A stretch of 64,000 nt of DNA from Streptomyces sp. Ru73 (GTDB lineage Bacteria; Actinomycetota; Actinomycetes; Streptomycetales; Streptomycetaceae). Below, piece after piece: positions 1 through 8,909 of this stretch. The stretch is from positions 1-64,000 of the forward strand of contig NZ_PQSQ01000015.1 in NCBI RefSeq assembly GCF_002920575.1, written 5' to 3'. The stretch's first letter is position 1. Every line of letters begins with the position of its first letter. The position numbers were made by a program, and so were the translations under genes. The notes under the pieces are model-generated. The model was not told the origin of the DNA, did no database searches, and saw only the letters and a list, made by a program, of their open reading frames with translations.

Positions 1-38
1 GGGGCACACGGCTCGGCGTCCGCCTCTAGGGTGCGGTG

Positions 39-551
39 ATGCGATATGACATCAGACCGGTCAAGGCCGATCAATGGCGCAGTCTCAAGGAGCTGCGTCT
101 GACGGCGCTTTCGGATCCGGCAGCATCCCTCGCCTTCCTCACGACCTACGCACAGGCGTCGGCGTACCCCGATGAGCGCTGGCAGGAGAATGCCCGGTCG
201 AGTGAGCTGGGGCTCGGCGCCGTCACTTACGTGGGAGTGGCGCCCGACGGCAGCTGGGCCGGCATGGTGACCGTCCTTCTCGAGTCTCCCGACCAGCCGA
301 AGGCCCAGATAGTGGGCCTTTACGTACGCCCTGAACACCGGCGGACGGGGCTGGCCGAAGAGTTGCTGCTCGCAGCGGTGGCACGGGCCATGGAGGGGCC
401 GGCGGGTGCGGAGAACGTCTTTCTGTCGGTACACGAGCAGAACGTCCGTGCGCAGCGGCTGTACGAAGCCCAGGGGTTCGTACGTACCGGCGACGACGAT
501 GTGGACGACACGGGGCAGATCTGGGAGTACGCACGGAAGCGGCTGCCGTGA
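39..551 (+). CDS. GNAT-family N-acetyltransferase
   Basis: Single-domain acetyltransferase of the GNAT fold, about 170 residues, which moves an acetyl group from acetyl-CoA to an amine; the substrate cannot be told from sequence. The acetyl-CoA binding stretch is seen around residues 90-112 (LYVRPEHRRTGLAEELL, a variant of the R/Q-x-x-G-x-G/A loop). The typical C-terminal N-x-x-A-x-x-LYE-x-x-GF motif follows near residues 135-150. A TAGGGT hexamer lies 6 bases before the ATG, which suggests a leaderless mRNA and favours this ATG over the in-frame GTG one codon upstream. It is convergent with the secretion-like operon to its right. Confidence 0.85.
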   Translation: MRYDIRPVKADQWRSLKELRLTALSDPAASLAFLTTYAQASAYPDERWQENARSSELGLGAVTYVGVAPDGSWAGMVTVLLESPDQPKAQIVGLYVRPEHRRTGLAEELLLAAVARAMEGPAGAENVFLSVHEQNVRAQRLYEAQGFVRTGDDDVDDTGQIWEYARKRLP

Positions 552-593
552 GCAGTTGTCGTGAACGGCTGAGGTGAGCGGCGGTTCGCCGGC

Positions 594-2462
594 TCAGGCC
601 GGCAGCGTGGCGTGCGGCCAGCGGGCGCGGGCCTGTTCGGGGGAGCGGAGCGTGGCGAGCGTCAGGAGGCCCTGGGCGGCGCCTGTTTCGAGGAGCCCGG
701 GAAGCGCCGGGAAGGGCGCGAGGGCCGCGATGTCGTCGAGGACGAGGGTGAGTGGTGGGTCGAGCCGACCGTCAGATGACCGTTCGGCCATGCGGCGGCC
801 GTGCTCGACCACGCTCGAGACGAGTGCGGTGAGAAGAGGCATCGCACCCGGTGCGGTACGCGGGTCCTCGATCGACTCGCCCACAACATAAAGCGTTCCC
901 CCTTCCGCCACGAATGATTCGAGCGCGAGCGCATCCGCTCGCCCCGGATTGCAAGCGTCGCGGATGTGCACGGAGGAGAGGGCCGCGAGCGCGCGGGCGA
1001 CCAGTTGTTGTGCCATGTCCCGGCGTTCGGGGTGCGCGGTCAGTACGGACTCCAGCTCGCCGGCGCGGCCGGACGCGGCCTTGGAGTTCGTACGGAGGAT
1101 GCGTACGGGCTCGTGCGCTGCACCGCTGCCCTGGGCCCAGCGGTGGATCTGCCGGAACGGCCGGCCGTCCACGGCGGCGGCGTGCAGCCAGCAGCGCAGC
1201 AGCGTTTCCGCGGCGTCGGCCAGGGCCGAGTCGAGGCTGCTCATCGGGCGGACGGGGGCGAGCAGCGCGCTCGCGCGGGAGCCCGCGACGGCGATGTCCG
1301 TACAGCCGGCCGTGGGGGACCAGCGGAGGCGGGCGGGGGTGTCGAGGAGGTGCTGCGGGTCGTACACGTGCACCGGGCCGAGCTTGGCGCGTGCGTCCTT
1401 GGTCTCGGCCCAGAGCGCCGCGTCGGTCGTCGCCACGAGGAGCGGGCCCTCGGCGCCATGGATCACGTCGAGCGCGGCGGCACGGGCGGCGGGGCGCTCG
1501 GCACGGTGGTGGTAGTGGACGCGGGGGAGGGCGGGACCGGCCGGGCCGGTGAGGCCCTCCACGGCAGCAGCCGCTCCTGCGAGGACGGCACTGGCCTCCG
1601 CAGGAACGTCTGTGCGGGTGTCTGTCGAGCGCTGAGGGCCTGGTGCGGGCGTGGCGGCGGGGGCGGCCTCAGTGGCGGCTGATGCGCCGTCCGAGGCCGT
1701 CCAGGTGGCCTCCACGGGCGCCGAGGCGCCGACCGTGGCGCTGGCCGCGGCGCTGGCTGTGGTGGCGGCCGGGGCCGCCGGAGCAGGTACGGAAGCGGCC
1801 GGCGGCGCCGTAGGCCGCTGCTCGGCAGGCACCTGCCCGGCAGTCATCTGCGCGGCCGAGGTGTCCTCGGCGGCTGCTTCCTCGACAGCCGCTTCCTTGG
1901 CCGGCGCTTCCTTGGTCATGCGTACGGAACTCTGCTGCTCCTGGCCGCCTTGCGGGGCCCGGGCAGCGCTCTGCGGCCGCTGAGCCCCCCGTTCCGTGGT
2001 CCGCCCCGCCCGGCGCTCCGCCCGACGTTCGGCGCGTACCGCGCGGAGGCGGGTGATCGTGCCGAGCGCGAAGACGGTGAGGACGGTCAGGACCATCAGC
2101 TCGCTGATGAAGACGCCCCAGAAGAGGCCGTAGCCGGAGAGCTGGCCCTTGGGGGTGGCGGGCCAGGCCGTGGCCAGGTCGTGCGGCTCGGTGGCCAGTT
2201 CCCGCATGGCGAGCGGTGTACGCGTGAAGGACAGGTTGGCCGGCCAGCCGCCGTGGGCGAAGAGGCCGGAGAGGCCCGTGGCGAGCCACACCAGCACGGT
2301 CAGGCCGAGGAGGAAGGCCAGTACGCCGACGAGCAGGGAGTCGGGGATCCCGCGCTCCCGCCGCCGGGGTGCGGGCCCGCCGCCCGGTCCCGCCGGCCCG
2401 CCGGGGCCGTGCTCTCCGTACGCGTGCCCCTGCCGGTCGTACCGGTCGTACCCGTCGTTCAC
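594..2462 (-). CDS. Membrane protein with VirD4/TraG-like C-terminal domain (cmdA position)
   Basis: Last gene of the six-gene membrane operon, 622 residues. Two hydrophobic segments lie near residues 41-68 and 109-135, followed by an Ala/Pro/Thr-rich linker of about 150 residues and a C-terminal domain from about residue 305. The end of that domain (LVLDDIAALAPFPALPGLLETG, broken here as LVLDDIAAL plus ALPGLLETG) resembles the Walker B region of VirD4/TraG coupling proteins. I find no GxxGxGK(S/T) P-loop anywhere, so it would be a degenerate coupling protein, perhaps relying on the VirB4-like neighbour for ATP. The start is a GTG. By order it would match SCO4126 (cmdA); that link is from memory. 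Confidence 0.75.
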   Translation of the reverse strand: MNDGYDRYDRQGHAYGEHGPGGPAGPGGGPAPRRRERGIPDSLLVGVLAFLLGLTVLVWLATGLSGLFAHGGWPANLSFTRTPLAMRELATEPHDLATAWPATPKGQLSGYGLFWGVFISELMVLTVLTVFALGTITRLRAVRAERRAERRAGRTTERGAQRPQSAARAPQGGQEQQSSVRMTKEAPAKEAAVEEAAAEDTSAAQMTAGQVPAEQRPTAPPAASVPAPAAPAATTASAAASATVGASAPVEATWTASDGASAATEAAPAATPAPGPQRSTDTRTDVPAEASAVLAGAAAAVEGLTGPAGPALPRVHYHHRAERPAARAAALDVIHGAEGPLLVATTDAALWAETKDARAKLGPVHVYDPQHLLDTPARLRWSPTAGCTDIAVAGSRASALLAPVRPMSSLDSALADAAETLLRCWLHAAAVDGRPFRQIHRWAQGSGAAHEPVRILRTNSKAASGRAGELESVLTAHPERRDMAQQLVARALAALSSVHIRDACNPGRADALALESFVAEGGTLYVVGESIEDPRTAPGAMPLLTALVSSVVEHGRRMAERSSDGRLDPPLTLVLDDIAALAPFPALPGLLETGAAQGLLTLATLRSPEQARARWPHATLPA

Positions 2463-2508
2463 GCCACCGACCCGTCCTTCGTGCTGCCGTGCTTCTCGTC
2501 CTCGCCCG

Positions 2509-2571
2509 AGGCCGTCCGACTCGTCCTCGTCCGCGGCCGTCCGGCTCGTCCTCGTCCGGGGCCGTCCGACC
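2509..2571. repeat. 25-bp tandem repeat between two operon genes
   Basis: Two adjacent 25-bp copies beginning GCCGTCCG (at 2511 and 2536) differ at only two positions, and a partial third copy follows. They fill most of the spacer between the VirB4-like gene and the VirD4-like gene, the only sizeable gap besides 7802-8232 in an otherwise overlapping operon. Confidence 0.7.
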
Positions 2572-2580
2572 GTCAGACCG

Positions 2581-4026
2581 TCAGGCCACCGTCTCGCTCG
2601 ACTCGTTGCTGAGCTGGCGGGCCATGGCCAGTGCTTCGGCGCGGGCTTCGGCCTCGGCGTCCGCCGCGCGCTCCAGGGCGCGGGCCTCGGCCGTGGGCTG
2701 GGCCGAGGCGTCCGCGATGGAGGATTCGGTCATGGCGCGGTCGGTGTAGACCAGCGGGCGTTCGGCCTCGGTGATCAGGTGCTTGACGACCTGGACGTTG
2801 CCGTTGACGTCCCAGACCGCGATGCCGGGGGTGAGGGTGGGGATGATCTCCACCGCCCAGCGTGGCAGGCCCAGTACCCGGCCCGTGGCCCGTGCCTCGT
2901 CGGCTTTCTGGGCGTAGATCGTCCTGGTGGACGCCATCTTGAGGATGGCGGCGGCCTCGCGTGCGGCCGCGCCGTCGACCACGTCGCTGAGGTGGTGGAC
3001 GACGGCGACGAAGGAGAGGCCGAGCCGGCGGCCGAACTTCAGCAGCCGCTGGAAGAGCTGGGCCACGAACGGGGAGTTGATGATGTGCCAGGCCTCCTCG
3101 ACCAGGAAGATCCGTTTCTTCCGGTCGGGGCGGATCCAGGTGTGCTCCAGCCAGACGCCCACGATCGCCATCAGGATCGGCATGGCGATGGAGTTGCGGT
3201 CGATGTGGGAGAGGTCGAAGACGATCAGCGGTGCGTCGAGGTCGATGCCCGCGGTCGTCGGGCCGTCGAACATGCCGCGCAGGTCACCGTCGACCAGGCG
3301 GTCCAGTACGAGGGCCACGTCCAGGCCCCAGGCCCGTACGTCGTCCAGGTCGACGTTCATCGCCTCGGCCGACTCGGGCTTGGGATGGCGGAGTTGCTCG
3401 ACGATGTCGGTGAGGACCGGCTGGCGGTCGGTGATCGTCTCGTTGACATAGGCGTGCGCGACCTTGAGGGCGAAGCCCGAGCGCTCGTCGAGGCCGTGGC
3501 CCATGGCCACCTCGATGATCGTGCGGAGCAGCGCCAGCTGGCCGGTGGTGGTGATCGACGGGTCGAGCGGGTTGAGCCGGATGCCGCCGTTCAGCGCGGC
3601 GGTGGGGTCCAGCCGGATCGGGGTTATGCCGAGCTGTTCGGCGATGAGGTTCCACTCGCCGACGCCGTCCTCGCCCTGCGCGTCGAGCACCACGACCTGG
3701 CGGTCGCGGAAGCGGAGCTGGCGCAGGACGTACGTCTTCTCCAGTGCGGACTTGCCGTTGCCGGACTCGCCGAGGACGAGCCAGTGCGGGGCCGGCAGCT
3801 GCTGGCCGTACAGCTGGAAGGGGTCGTAGATGTACCCCTTGCCGCTGTACACCTCGCGGCCGATGATCACGCCGGAGTCGCCGAGGCCCGGTGCTGCGGT
3901 GGGCAGGTAGACGGCCTGGGCCTGCCCGGTGGAGGTCCGTACGGGCAGCCGGGTCGTCTCCACCTTCCCGAAGAGGAAGCTGGTGAAGGCCTCGGTGATC
4001 GCGACGAGCGGATCGAGCATGGCCAT
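2581..4026 (-). CDS. VirB4/TraC-type conjugation ATPase (cmdB position)
   Basis: 481-residue cytoplasmic ATPase of the VirB4/ConE/TraC type, expected to energise a type IV secretion-like membrane machine. The Walker A motif GESGNGKS is near residue 86 and the Walker B motif IFLVEEAW near residue 305, with the conserved VirB4 region on either side (VVLDAQGEDG after the P-loop, FVAVVHHLSDV after Walker B). The protein is shorter than classical VirB4 (about 800), with no N-terminal VirB4 extension. It starts 22 bp after the SCO6880-family gene, and a GGAGG lies 10-11 bases before the ATG. By position it matches SCO4127, annotated as an ATP/GTP-binding protein in S. coelicolor (from memory). Confidence 0.88.
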   Translation of the reverse strand: MAMLDPLVAITEAFTSFLFGKVETTRLPVRTSTGQAQAVYLPTAAPGLGDSGVIIGREVYSGKGYIYDPFQLYGQQLPAPHWLVLGESGNGKSALEKTYVLRQLRFRDRQVVVLDAQGEDGVGEWNLIAEQLGITPIRLDPTAALNGGIRLNPLDPSITTTGQLALLRTIIEVAMGHGLDERSGFALKVAHAYVNETITDRQPVLTDIVEQLRHPKPESAEAMNVDLDDVRAWGLDVALVLDRLVDGDLRGMFDGPTTAGIDLDAPLIVFDLSHIDRNSIAMPILMAIVGVWLEHTWIRPDRKKRIFLVEEAWHIINSPFVAQLFQRLLKFGRRLGLSFVAVVHHLSDVVDGAAAREAAAILKMASTRTIYAQKADEARATGRVLGLPRWAVEIIPTLTPGIAVWDVNGNVQVVKHLITEAERPLVYTDRAMTESSIADASAQPTAEARALERAADAEAEARAEALAMARQLSNESSETVA

Positions 4027-4048
4027 GACGTACGCGCCTCCCAGCGGC

Positions 4049-5611
4049 TTAGCGGCGGATCCCGGTCGCGAACGGAAGCGTGTTGACGAAGGCCCGGTGG
4101 TGCTCGCGGTCGCACCACTCCAGCTTGAGGTAGGACTTGCCGGCCGAGGCGCGGATGGTCCGCTTGTCGCGGGCCAGTGCCTCGGGGGAGCGGGACGAGA
4201 CGGTGATGTAACCGACGAGGTTCACCCCTGCCGCGCCGGACGCCAGGTCCTCGCCGCGCTGGTCGACGCGGCCGTGGTGGGCCACGTCGCGCGGGTCCAC
4301 CACGCGGTTCATCTTGGCGGCGCGGCTGGCTTCCGCGTCGTCGTTGGTCTTCTCGGTCAGCATGCGCTCGATCGCCACCTCGGTCGGCTCCAGGTCCATG
4401 GTGACGGCGACCGTGCGGATGACGTCGGGGGTGTGGACGAGGAGCGGGGCCAGGAAGTTGACGCCGACCGGGGTCAGCGGCCACTCCTTGACCCACGCGG
4501 TGGCGTGGCACCAGGGCGCGCGGGTCGCGGACTCGCGCGTCTTGGCCTGGAGGTAGGTGGGCTCCATCGCGTCCAGCTCGGCCGGCCAGGCGTTGCGCTT
4601 GCTCATGGCCTGGATGTGGTCGATGGGGTGGTCCGGGTCGTACATGGAGTGCACGAGGGAGGCGAGGCGGGCCTGGCCGAGGGGCTGGCGTACGCGGATG
4701 TCGGCCTCGGCGAGGCGGGCGCAGATGTCGGTCAGCTCGCGGGCCATGACGACGGCGAGGCCGGCGTCCTTGTCCAGGCGCTTCCGCAGCAGTCCGCCGT
4801 TGTGCATGCGCGCGGCCCGGGCCATGGTCTCGGCCTCGGTGGCCAGCTCGCGGTTGTAGTGCATGCAGGCGACGAGGTACGCGCGGTGCTGCTCGGAGGA
4901 GGTGGAGACCATGGACTGCAGCTGGTCGTAGGAGTCCTGCAGCCACTGGGGGGAGTTGCGGTCGCCGCGCTGGGCGACGTCCTTGGCGTGCGCGTCCGGG
5001 TCGGCGGGGAGGGTACGGGCCAGCATCTGCAGGCGCGTCACGAAGCCGTCGCCGTTCGCCACGTGCTTGAGCAGCGTGCCGAAACGGTCGACCAGGGCCT
5101 CCTGGTCCTCGCTGTCGCGCAGGCCGACGCCCGGGCCCTCGATCTCTATGGCCGCGGTGACCGTGCGGCGGTCGGCGTGCAGCAGAACCGCGATCTCGTC
5201 CGGGCCGAAGGGCGCGGAGAGCCAGTTGATCCGGCCGATGCCGGGCGGCGGGCCGATCTCGACCTCACGTCCGTCGAGGCTGATGCCTGCCTCCTGTGCG
5301 CCGGAGCGGTACGTCGCGCCCTGGCGCAGCGTCCGCTTGTAGCTGCGGTTGATCTCGAACCACTTGTAGAACGTCCGGCCGCGGTACGGGACGTACACGG
5401 CGGCCAGGGCCAGCAGCGGGAAGCCGGTGAGCGTCACGATGCGCAGCGGCAGGACGGGCACCAGCAGACCGCACATCATGCCGAGGAACGCGCCGGCGAT
5501 GATCAGGGCGATCTCGCCGGTCTCGCGGTTCTTGCCGATGACGGCGTTGGGCCGGGCGCGGCCGATGAGATACGTGCGTCGGGGCGTGACCGGGTGGGAC
5601 TGGGTACTCAA
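4049..5611 (-). CDS. SCO6880-family integral membrane protein (cmdC position)
   Basis: 520-residue protein with two adjacent hydrophobic segments near residues 32-74 (GEIALIIAGAFLGMM ... LLALAAVYVPY), then a large cytoplasmic domain. This layout resembles the SCO6880 family found beside VirB4 in actinobacterial integrative elements, a possible VirB3 analogue fused to part of a VirB4-like N-terminal domain. The start is a TTG preceded by an excellent AGGAGGTGA Shine-Dalgarno sequence at about 9 bases. The TTG overlaps the stop of the upstream gene by 4 bases (TTGA), which implies translational coupling. The biochemical role is unknown; membership of the secretion-like complex is inferred from context. 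Confidence 0.8.
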   Translation of the reverse strand: MSTQSHPVTPRRTYLIGRARPNAVIGKNRETGEIALIIAGAFLGMMCGLLVPVLPLRIVTLTGFPLLALAAVYVPYRGRTFYKWFEINRSYKRTLRQGATYRSGAQEAGISLDGREVEIGPPPGIGRINWLSAPFGPDEIAVLLHADRRTVTAAIEIEGPGVGLRDSEDQEALVDRFGTLLKHVANGDGFVTRLQMLARTLPADPDAHAKDVAQRGDRNSPQWLQDSYDQLQSMVSTSSEQHRAYLVACMHYNRELATEAETMARAARMHNGGLLRKRLDKDAGLAVVMARELTDICARLAEADIRVRQPLGQARLASLVHSMYDPDHPIDHIQAMSKRNAWPAELDAMEPTYLQAKTRESATRAPWCHATAWVKEWPLTPVGVNFLAPLLVHTPDVIRTVAVTMDLEPTEVAIERMLTEKTNDDAEASRAAKMNRVVDPRDVAHHGRVDQRGEDLASGAAGVNLVGYITVSSRSPEALARDKRTIRASAGKSYLKLEWCDREHHRAFVNTLPFATGIRR

Positions 5612-6954
5612 CGCCCATCACCTCCTGCTGTCTTGCCGGTGCGGGCGGAACCGCCCGAGGCCGCGCCGGGGCGCGGGCCGGGGTTGGTACGGGGAGCGGG
5701 CGGGCCGGCCGGGCCGGAGCCGCCGCGGGAGCTGTGTGCGGCGACGCCGCCGGCGACGGCGTCGGCCGGGCGGGACTGGGCGCCGCTGCTGTTGTTGTCT
5801 CCGCTGTTGCCGCCGCTGCCGCGGGAGCTGTGGGTCTTGATGCCCTGCGAGACGAGGGCGGCGGGGGAGGAGACGAGAGCCGCGGCCTGGCTGCCGTCGG
5901 TCGCCGCCTTCTTGTTGGTACGGGCGGCCATGATCTCGTCGCCGAAGCCGGGGACGAAGCGGTAGATCATGGCGCTCGCGAAGATGGCGAGCAGGATGAT
6001 GGCGAGGCCGGAGACGACGGCGGAGAAGGAGTCGGGGCCCTTTTCGGAGGAGAGGGCGCCGGCGATGCCGAGCACGATCACGATGACCGGTTTCACCATG
6101 ATCACGGCGATCATGATGCCGGCCCAGCGGCGGACGTGGCCCCACATGTTCTTGTCGACGAGGCCGGCGTAGACGACCGTGCCGAGCAGGGCGCCGACGT
6201 AGAGCAGGGCGGCGCGGATGACCAGCTCCAGCCAGAGGATGCCGGCGGCGAGCACGGAGACGAGGGCGACGACGATCAGCATGATCGGGCCGCCGCCGAT
6301 GTCCGTGCCCTTCTTCAGGGCTTCGGAGAACGACCCGAAGAAGATGTCGGTCTGGGCGCCCGTGCCCTTCGCGATGATCTCGGTGACGCCGTCGGTCGCG
6401 GAGACGACGGTGTAGAGGATCAGGGGGGTGAAGGCGGAGGCGAGGACGGTGAGCCAGAGGAAGCCGACCGCCTCACTGATCGCCTCGGTGAGGCGGACGC
6501 CGCGTACGGCGCGCTTGGCGACGGCGAGCAGCCAGAGCACGAGCGTGAGGACGGTGGAGGCGGCGAAGACGACGGCGTACTGCCGCAGGAACGCGGCGTT
6601 CGTGAAGTCGACCTGCGAGGTCGCCTTCACGGCATCGGACAGCTTCGTCACGATCCACGCGGCGGCGTCGGCACAACCCTTGGCCAGCGACTGCAGGGGG
6701 TCTAGGGGGTTGCTGTCGCCGATGCCGGACGGGGAGGTCGGGGAGCCGCCGCTGCCGCCCGAGCCGCGCTCCTCGCAGAGCTCCTTGGCCTTGTCGGTGA
6801 GGAGGTCGCAGGGGTTGTCGGTGGGCTTCGGGGACGGTGCGGCGAAGGCCCGTGAGGCGAAGAGGACGGCCCACGTCTGAAGGCCGGCGAAGACTGCCGC
6901 GAGTGAGAGGGTGCGGCGCCCGGACGGACCGGTGCGGGGAGACTTACCGGGCAT
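5608..6954 (-). CDS. VirB6/TrbL-like polytopic membrane protein (cmdD position)
   Basis: 448 residues. A cleavable-looking signal segment (about residues 14-38, ending SRAFA-AP) precedes a short charged region and then five to six strongly hydrophobic helices between about residues 120 and 330. The C-terminus is long, flexible and rich in Gly/Ser/Asn/Pro. Such polytopic proteins beside VirB4 usually take the VirB6/TrbL channel role; that assignment is by analogy. Start choice: the ATG has GGAGG 8 bases upstream and overlaps the preceding gene by 11 bases, whereas an upstream in-frame start would add an Arg/Pro-rich extension lying wholly inside that gene. Confidence 0.82.
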   Translation of the reverse strand: MPGKSPRTGPSGRRTLSLAAVFAGLQTWAVLFASRAFAAPSPKPTDNPCDLLTDKAKELCEERGSGGSGGSPTSPSGIGDSNPLDPLQSLAKGCADAAAWIVTKLSDAVKATSQVDFTNAAFLRQYAVVFAASTVLTLVLWLLAVAKRAVRGVRLTEAISEAVGFLWLTVLASAFTPLILYTVVSATDGVTEIIAKGTGAQTDIFFGSFSEALKKGTDIGGGPIMLIVVALVSVLAAGILWLELVIRAALLYVGALLGTVVYAGLVDKNMWGHVRRWAGIMIAVIMVKPVIVIVLGIAGALSSEKGPDSFSAVVSGLAIILLAIFASAMIYRFVPGFGDEIMAARTNKKAATDGSQAAALVSSPAALVSQGIKTHSSRGSGGNSGDNNSSGAQSRPADAVAGGVAAHSSRGGSGPAGPPAPRTNPGPRPGAASGGSARTGKTAGGDGR

Positions 6955-7801
6955 AGGTGAACCCTCCGAACCCTTCGACGGCCTTGGACATCTCCTCGGC
7001 CGTCGCGGCGGCCTGGTCGCGGCCGACCGGGGCCGGCCCCTTCTTCTGCGAGACGCCGGTGACCTTCCAGTCACCCCCGACCCACTGCAGCTTCATGGTG
7101 GTCGTGTACCAGCTCTCCGTGACCGGGTTCTCCGAACCCTCGCCGGCGAGGCCGAAGAGGGAGGAGTTCCAGACGGCGACCGTCGCGGAGGTCCCCCCGA
7201 ACTTCTCGGTCTTCGTCCCGACCGGGTTCGCCCGGGACACGAACGTCATGCCGTCCGGTGCGCTGCCGTCCTTGTCGAGGCCGACGCCGGCCAGGAACTT
7301 GGGATCGTCGTAGACCTTGGCCAGCTCTTTCTTGCGGTCGGCGGCGGCTGACGGGGCGTAGACCGCCTCGATGATCGCGTCCCGGGTGTCCGGGCGGTAC
7401 ATGCCGTCGCTGGCGAGCGCCACCGCGTAGTTCGCCGCCGCCGACTGGGCCCCCTGTTCGGTCTTGGGGAAGCCCGAGGGGATGGTGGGGGCGGTGGAGT
7501 TCTTGCCGGAGACCGGGCGTTGGCCCGTGGGGGTGGTGGGCTGGGCGGCCGGGGCGCCGGACTTGGCGTCGGGGGAGTCCGGACCGGAGCCGTCGCCGCC
7601 GCGGTTGGCGAAGGCGATGGCCGCGATGAGCAGGACGACGACGCCGACGATCGTGACCAGGTTGCGGCTGGACATGCCGCCGCGCGGGCGGCGGCCGGCG
7701 CCGTAGACGTCGCCCTCGCCGCCGGGAAGTCTGGTGCGTGTCTGGCCGGGGCCCTGGTCCCTGTACTCCCCGCCGTACGCTCCGTCGTCACCGAGACTCA
7801 T
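6944..7801 (-). CDS. VirB8/TrbF-like single-pass membrane protein (cmdE position)
   Basis: 285 residues: about 46 Gly/Asp-rich cytoplasmic residues, one transmembrane helix near 48-66 (VTIVGVVVLLIAAIAFA), a Ser/Pro/Thr/Gly linker, then an extracytoplasmic domain of about 150 residues. The end of that domain (WYTTTMKLQWVGGDWKV) looks like the NTF2-like fold of VirB8/TcpC scaffold proteins, where a final strand carries a similar W-x-V motif. I infer a periplasm-facing scaffold role. It ends inside the start region of the VirB6-like gene. A 430-bp spacer separates it from the small two-TM gene upstream, so it may have its own promoter. Confidence 0.75.
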   Translation of the reverse strand: MSLGDDGAYGGEYRDQGPGQTRTRLPGGEGDVYGAGRRPRGGMSSRNLVTIVGVVVLLIAAIAFANRGGDGSGPDSPDAKSGAPAAQPTTPTGQRPVSGKNSTAPTIPSGFPKTEQGAQSAAANYAVALASDGMYRPDTRDAIIEAVYAPSAAADRKKELAKVYDDPKFLAGVGLDKDGSAPDGMTFVSRANPVGTKTEKFGGTSATVAVWNSSLFGLAGEGSENPVTESWYTTTMKLQWVGGDWKVTGVSQKKGPAPVGRDQAAATAEEMSKAVEGFGGFTYAR

Positions 7802-8232
7802 CGTGCCCTGCCCCCTCAACCGGCATCGCTGCCGTCTTCGCCGTCGCCTTGCCGCAACCCGGGTACGACCGTAGCCGCGTGGGAGGCGGCCCGGACGTCC
7901 TGATACGAGTACACCCCACTGTGACGGAACGGCGAACCGGACCGCACCGCCTGTGGACAACTGTGCGGGCGGTGCGGAGCGGGCTGTGGACGAGTGGGCG
8001 GAGTGGGCATCAGCATGTGGCCTCGGGCAGGGATATGGGCCAGGTGTGGCGGCCGTGCACAGACGACGACCATGGGACGTGAGCCGGGCCGCGGCGCGGA
8101 AGAGCGCGCGGCGGGCGCGTGGACGGACGGGCGGGGCGTACGGACGGGCGTACGACGGATGTACGGATCGGCGGCGGCGGGCAGGCGTACGGCGTCGGCC
8201 GCGCGGCCCGGCGGGGTGACGTTTCGGCCCGG
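7802..8232. other. Gene-free spacer in the secretion-like operon, with DnaA-box-like sites
   Basis: No convincing coding sequence. On the minus strand it holds TTGTCCACA (7952-7960), which fits the Streptomyces DnaA box, and TCGTCCACA (7985-7993), one base away, 33 bp apart in the same orientation. The half next to the two-TM gene (about 8110-8200) is dense in GTACGG/CGTACG words. It may also carry a promoter for the VirB8-like gene, but none is clear. Confidence 0.4.
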
Positions 8233-8541
8233 CTAGACCGCCATGCCGTAGACGATGGTGAAGAGGGTGCCCAGGGACCCGATGATGAAGACGCCGGTCA
8301 GGCCGGCGACGATCAGGCCCTTGCCCTGCTCGGCGCTGAAGGTGTCGCGGAGCGCCGTCGCGCCGATGCGCTGCTTCGCCGCGCCCCAGATCGCGATGGC
8401 GAGGCAGAGCAGGATGGCCACGGCCATCACCACTTCGACCATCACCCGCGCTTCGTTGCCCAGCGTCCCGAACGGGCCCCAGTCCGGGGCGATTCCGCCG
8501 ATAATGGTGGTGATGTCGCCCTTTTCGGCCGCAATGAACAT
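8233..8541 (-). CDS. Small two-TM membrane protein of the secretion-like operon (cmdF position)
   Basis: About 102 residues with two hydrophobic helices (about residues 32-52, VVMAVAILLCLAIAIWGAA, and 74-98, GLIVAGLTGVFIIGSLG) separated by a short positively charged loop. Size and topology recall VirB2/TrbC-type pilins, although no signal peptide is seen, so the role is inferred. It is the first gene of the operon. I chose the ATG at the MFIAAEKGD segment because GGTGAG lies 7 bases upstream; an in-frame GTG four codons earlier (8553) is possible. By position it matches SCO4131. Confidence 0.7.
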   Translation of the reverse strand: MFIAAEKGDITTIIGGIAPDWGPFGTLGNEARVMVEVVMAVAILLCLAIAIWGAAKQRIGATALRDTFSAEQGKGLIVAGLTGVFIIGSLGTLFTIVYGMAV

Positions 8542-8909
8542 TTCTGAACTCACCGCCCCTTGATGGGTAGTTGTCTCCCGTACCACACGGCACGGCCGGT
8601 CTCTATCTTCGCTGACGATTGCCCGTGGCAGTGTCGACTTGGCGTCAAACTTTGGCGGATCCCGTGTGGGCGGCGAGGGCTGGGATGCGAACGTCGCCCA
8701 CAGGGCCCAGTATTCTCACCGTGTGTACCATGCGCGGTCACTCTGAGCAATATTGGGGCGGGAAGTGAACACGCAGAGCGGTCGGCGCGTTGCCGACGTG
8801 CGGTTCGTGTACGCGCGGCGCCGGGCAGGCGCCGCCGCTCCCGGCGGGGCGGACACGCGCACGGTTCGTCGGTAGCCTGACGGGGGTCGACGTGGGGGTG
8901 AGGGGCGCG
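8542..8909. promoter_or_regulatory. Divergent intergenic region between the secretion-like operon and its hydrolase
   Basis: This spacer must carry promoters for both directions. On the plus strand TAGCCT (8873-8878) is a plausible -10 for the hydrolase gene, giving a very short leader. TATTCT (8711-8716) is another -10-like word. No operator-like palindrome stands out. Confidence 0.35.

Noticed and set aside
8730..8768. Tiny frame MRGHSEQYWGGK after a TATTCT word, between the secretion-like operon and its hydrolase.
   Set aside because: Twelve codons, no Shine-Dalgarno, and the -10-to-start distance (13) does not fit leaderless initiation.
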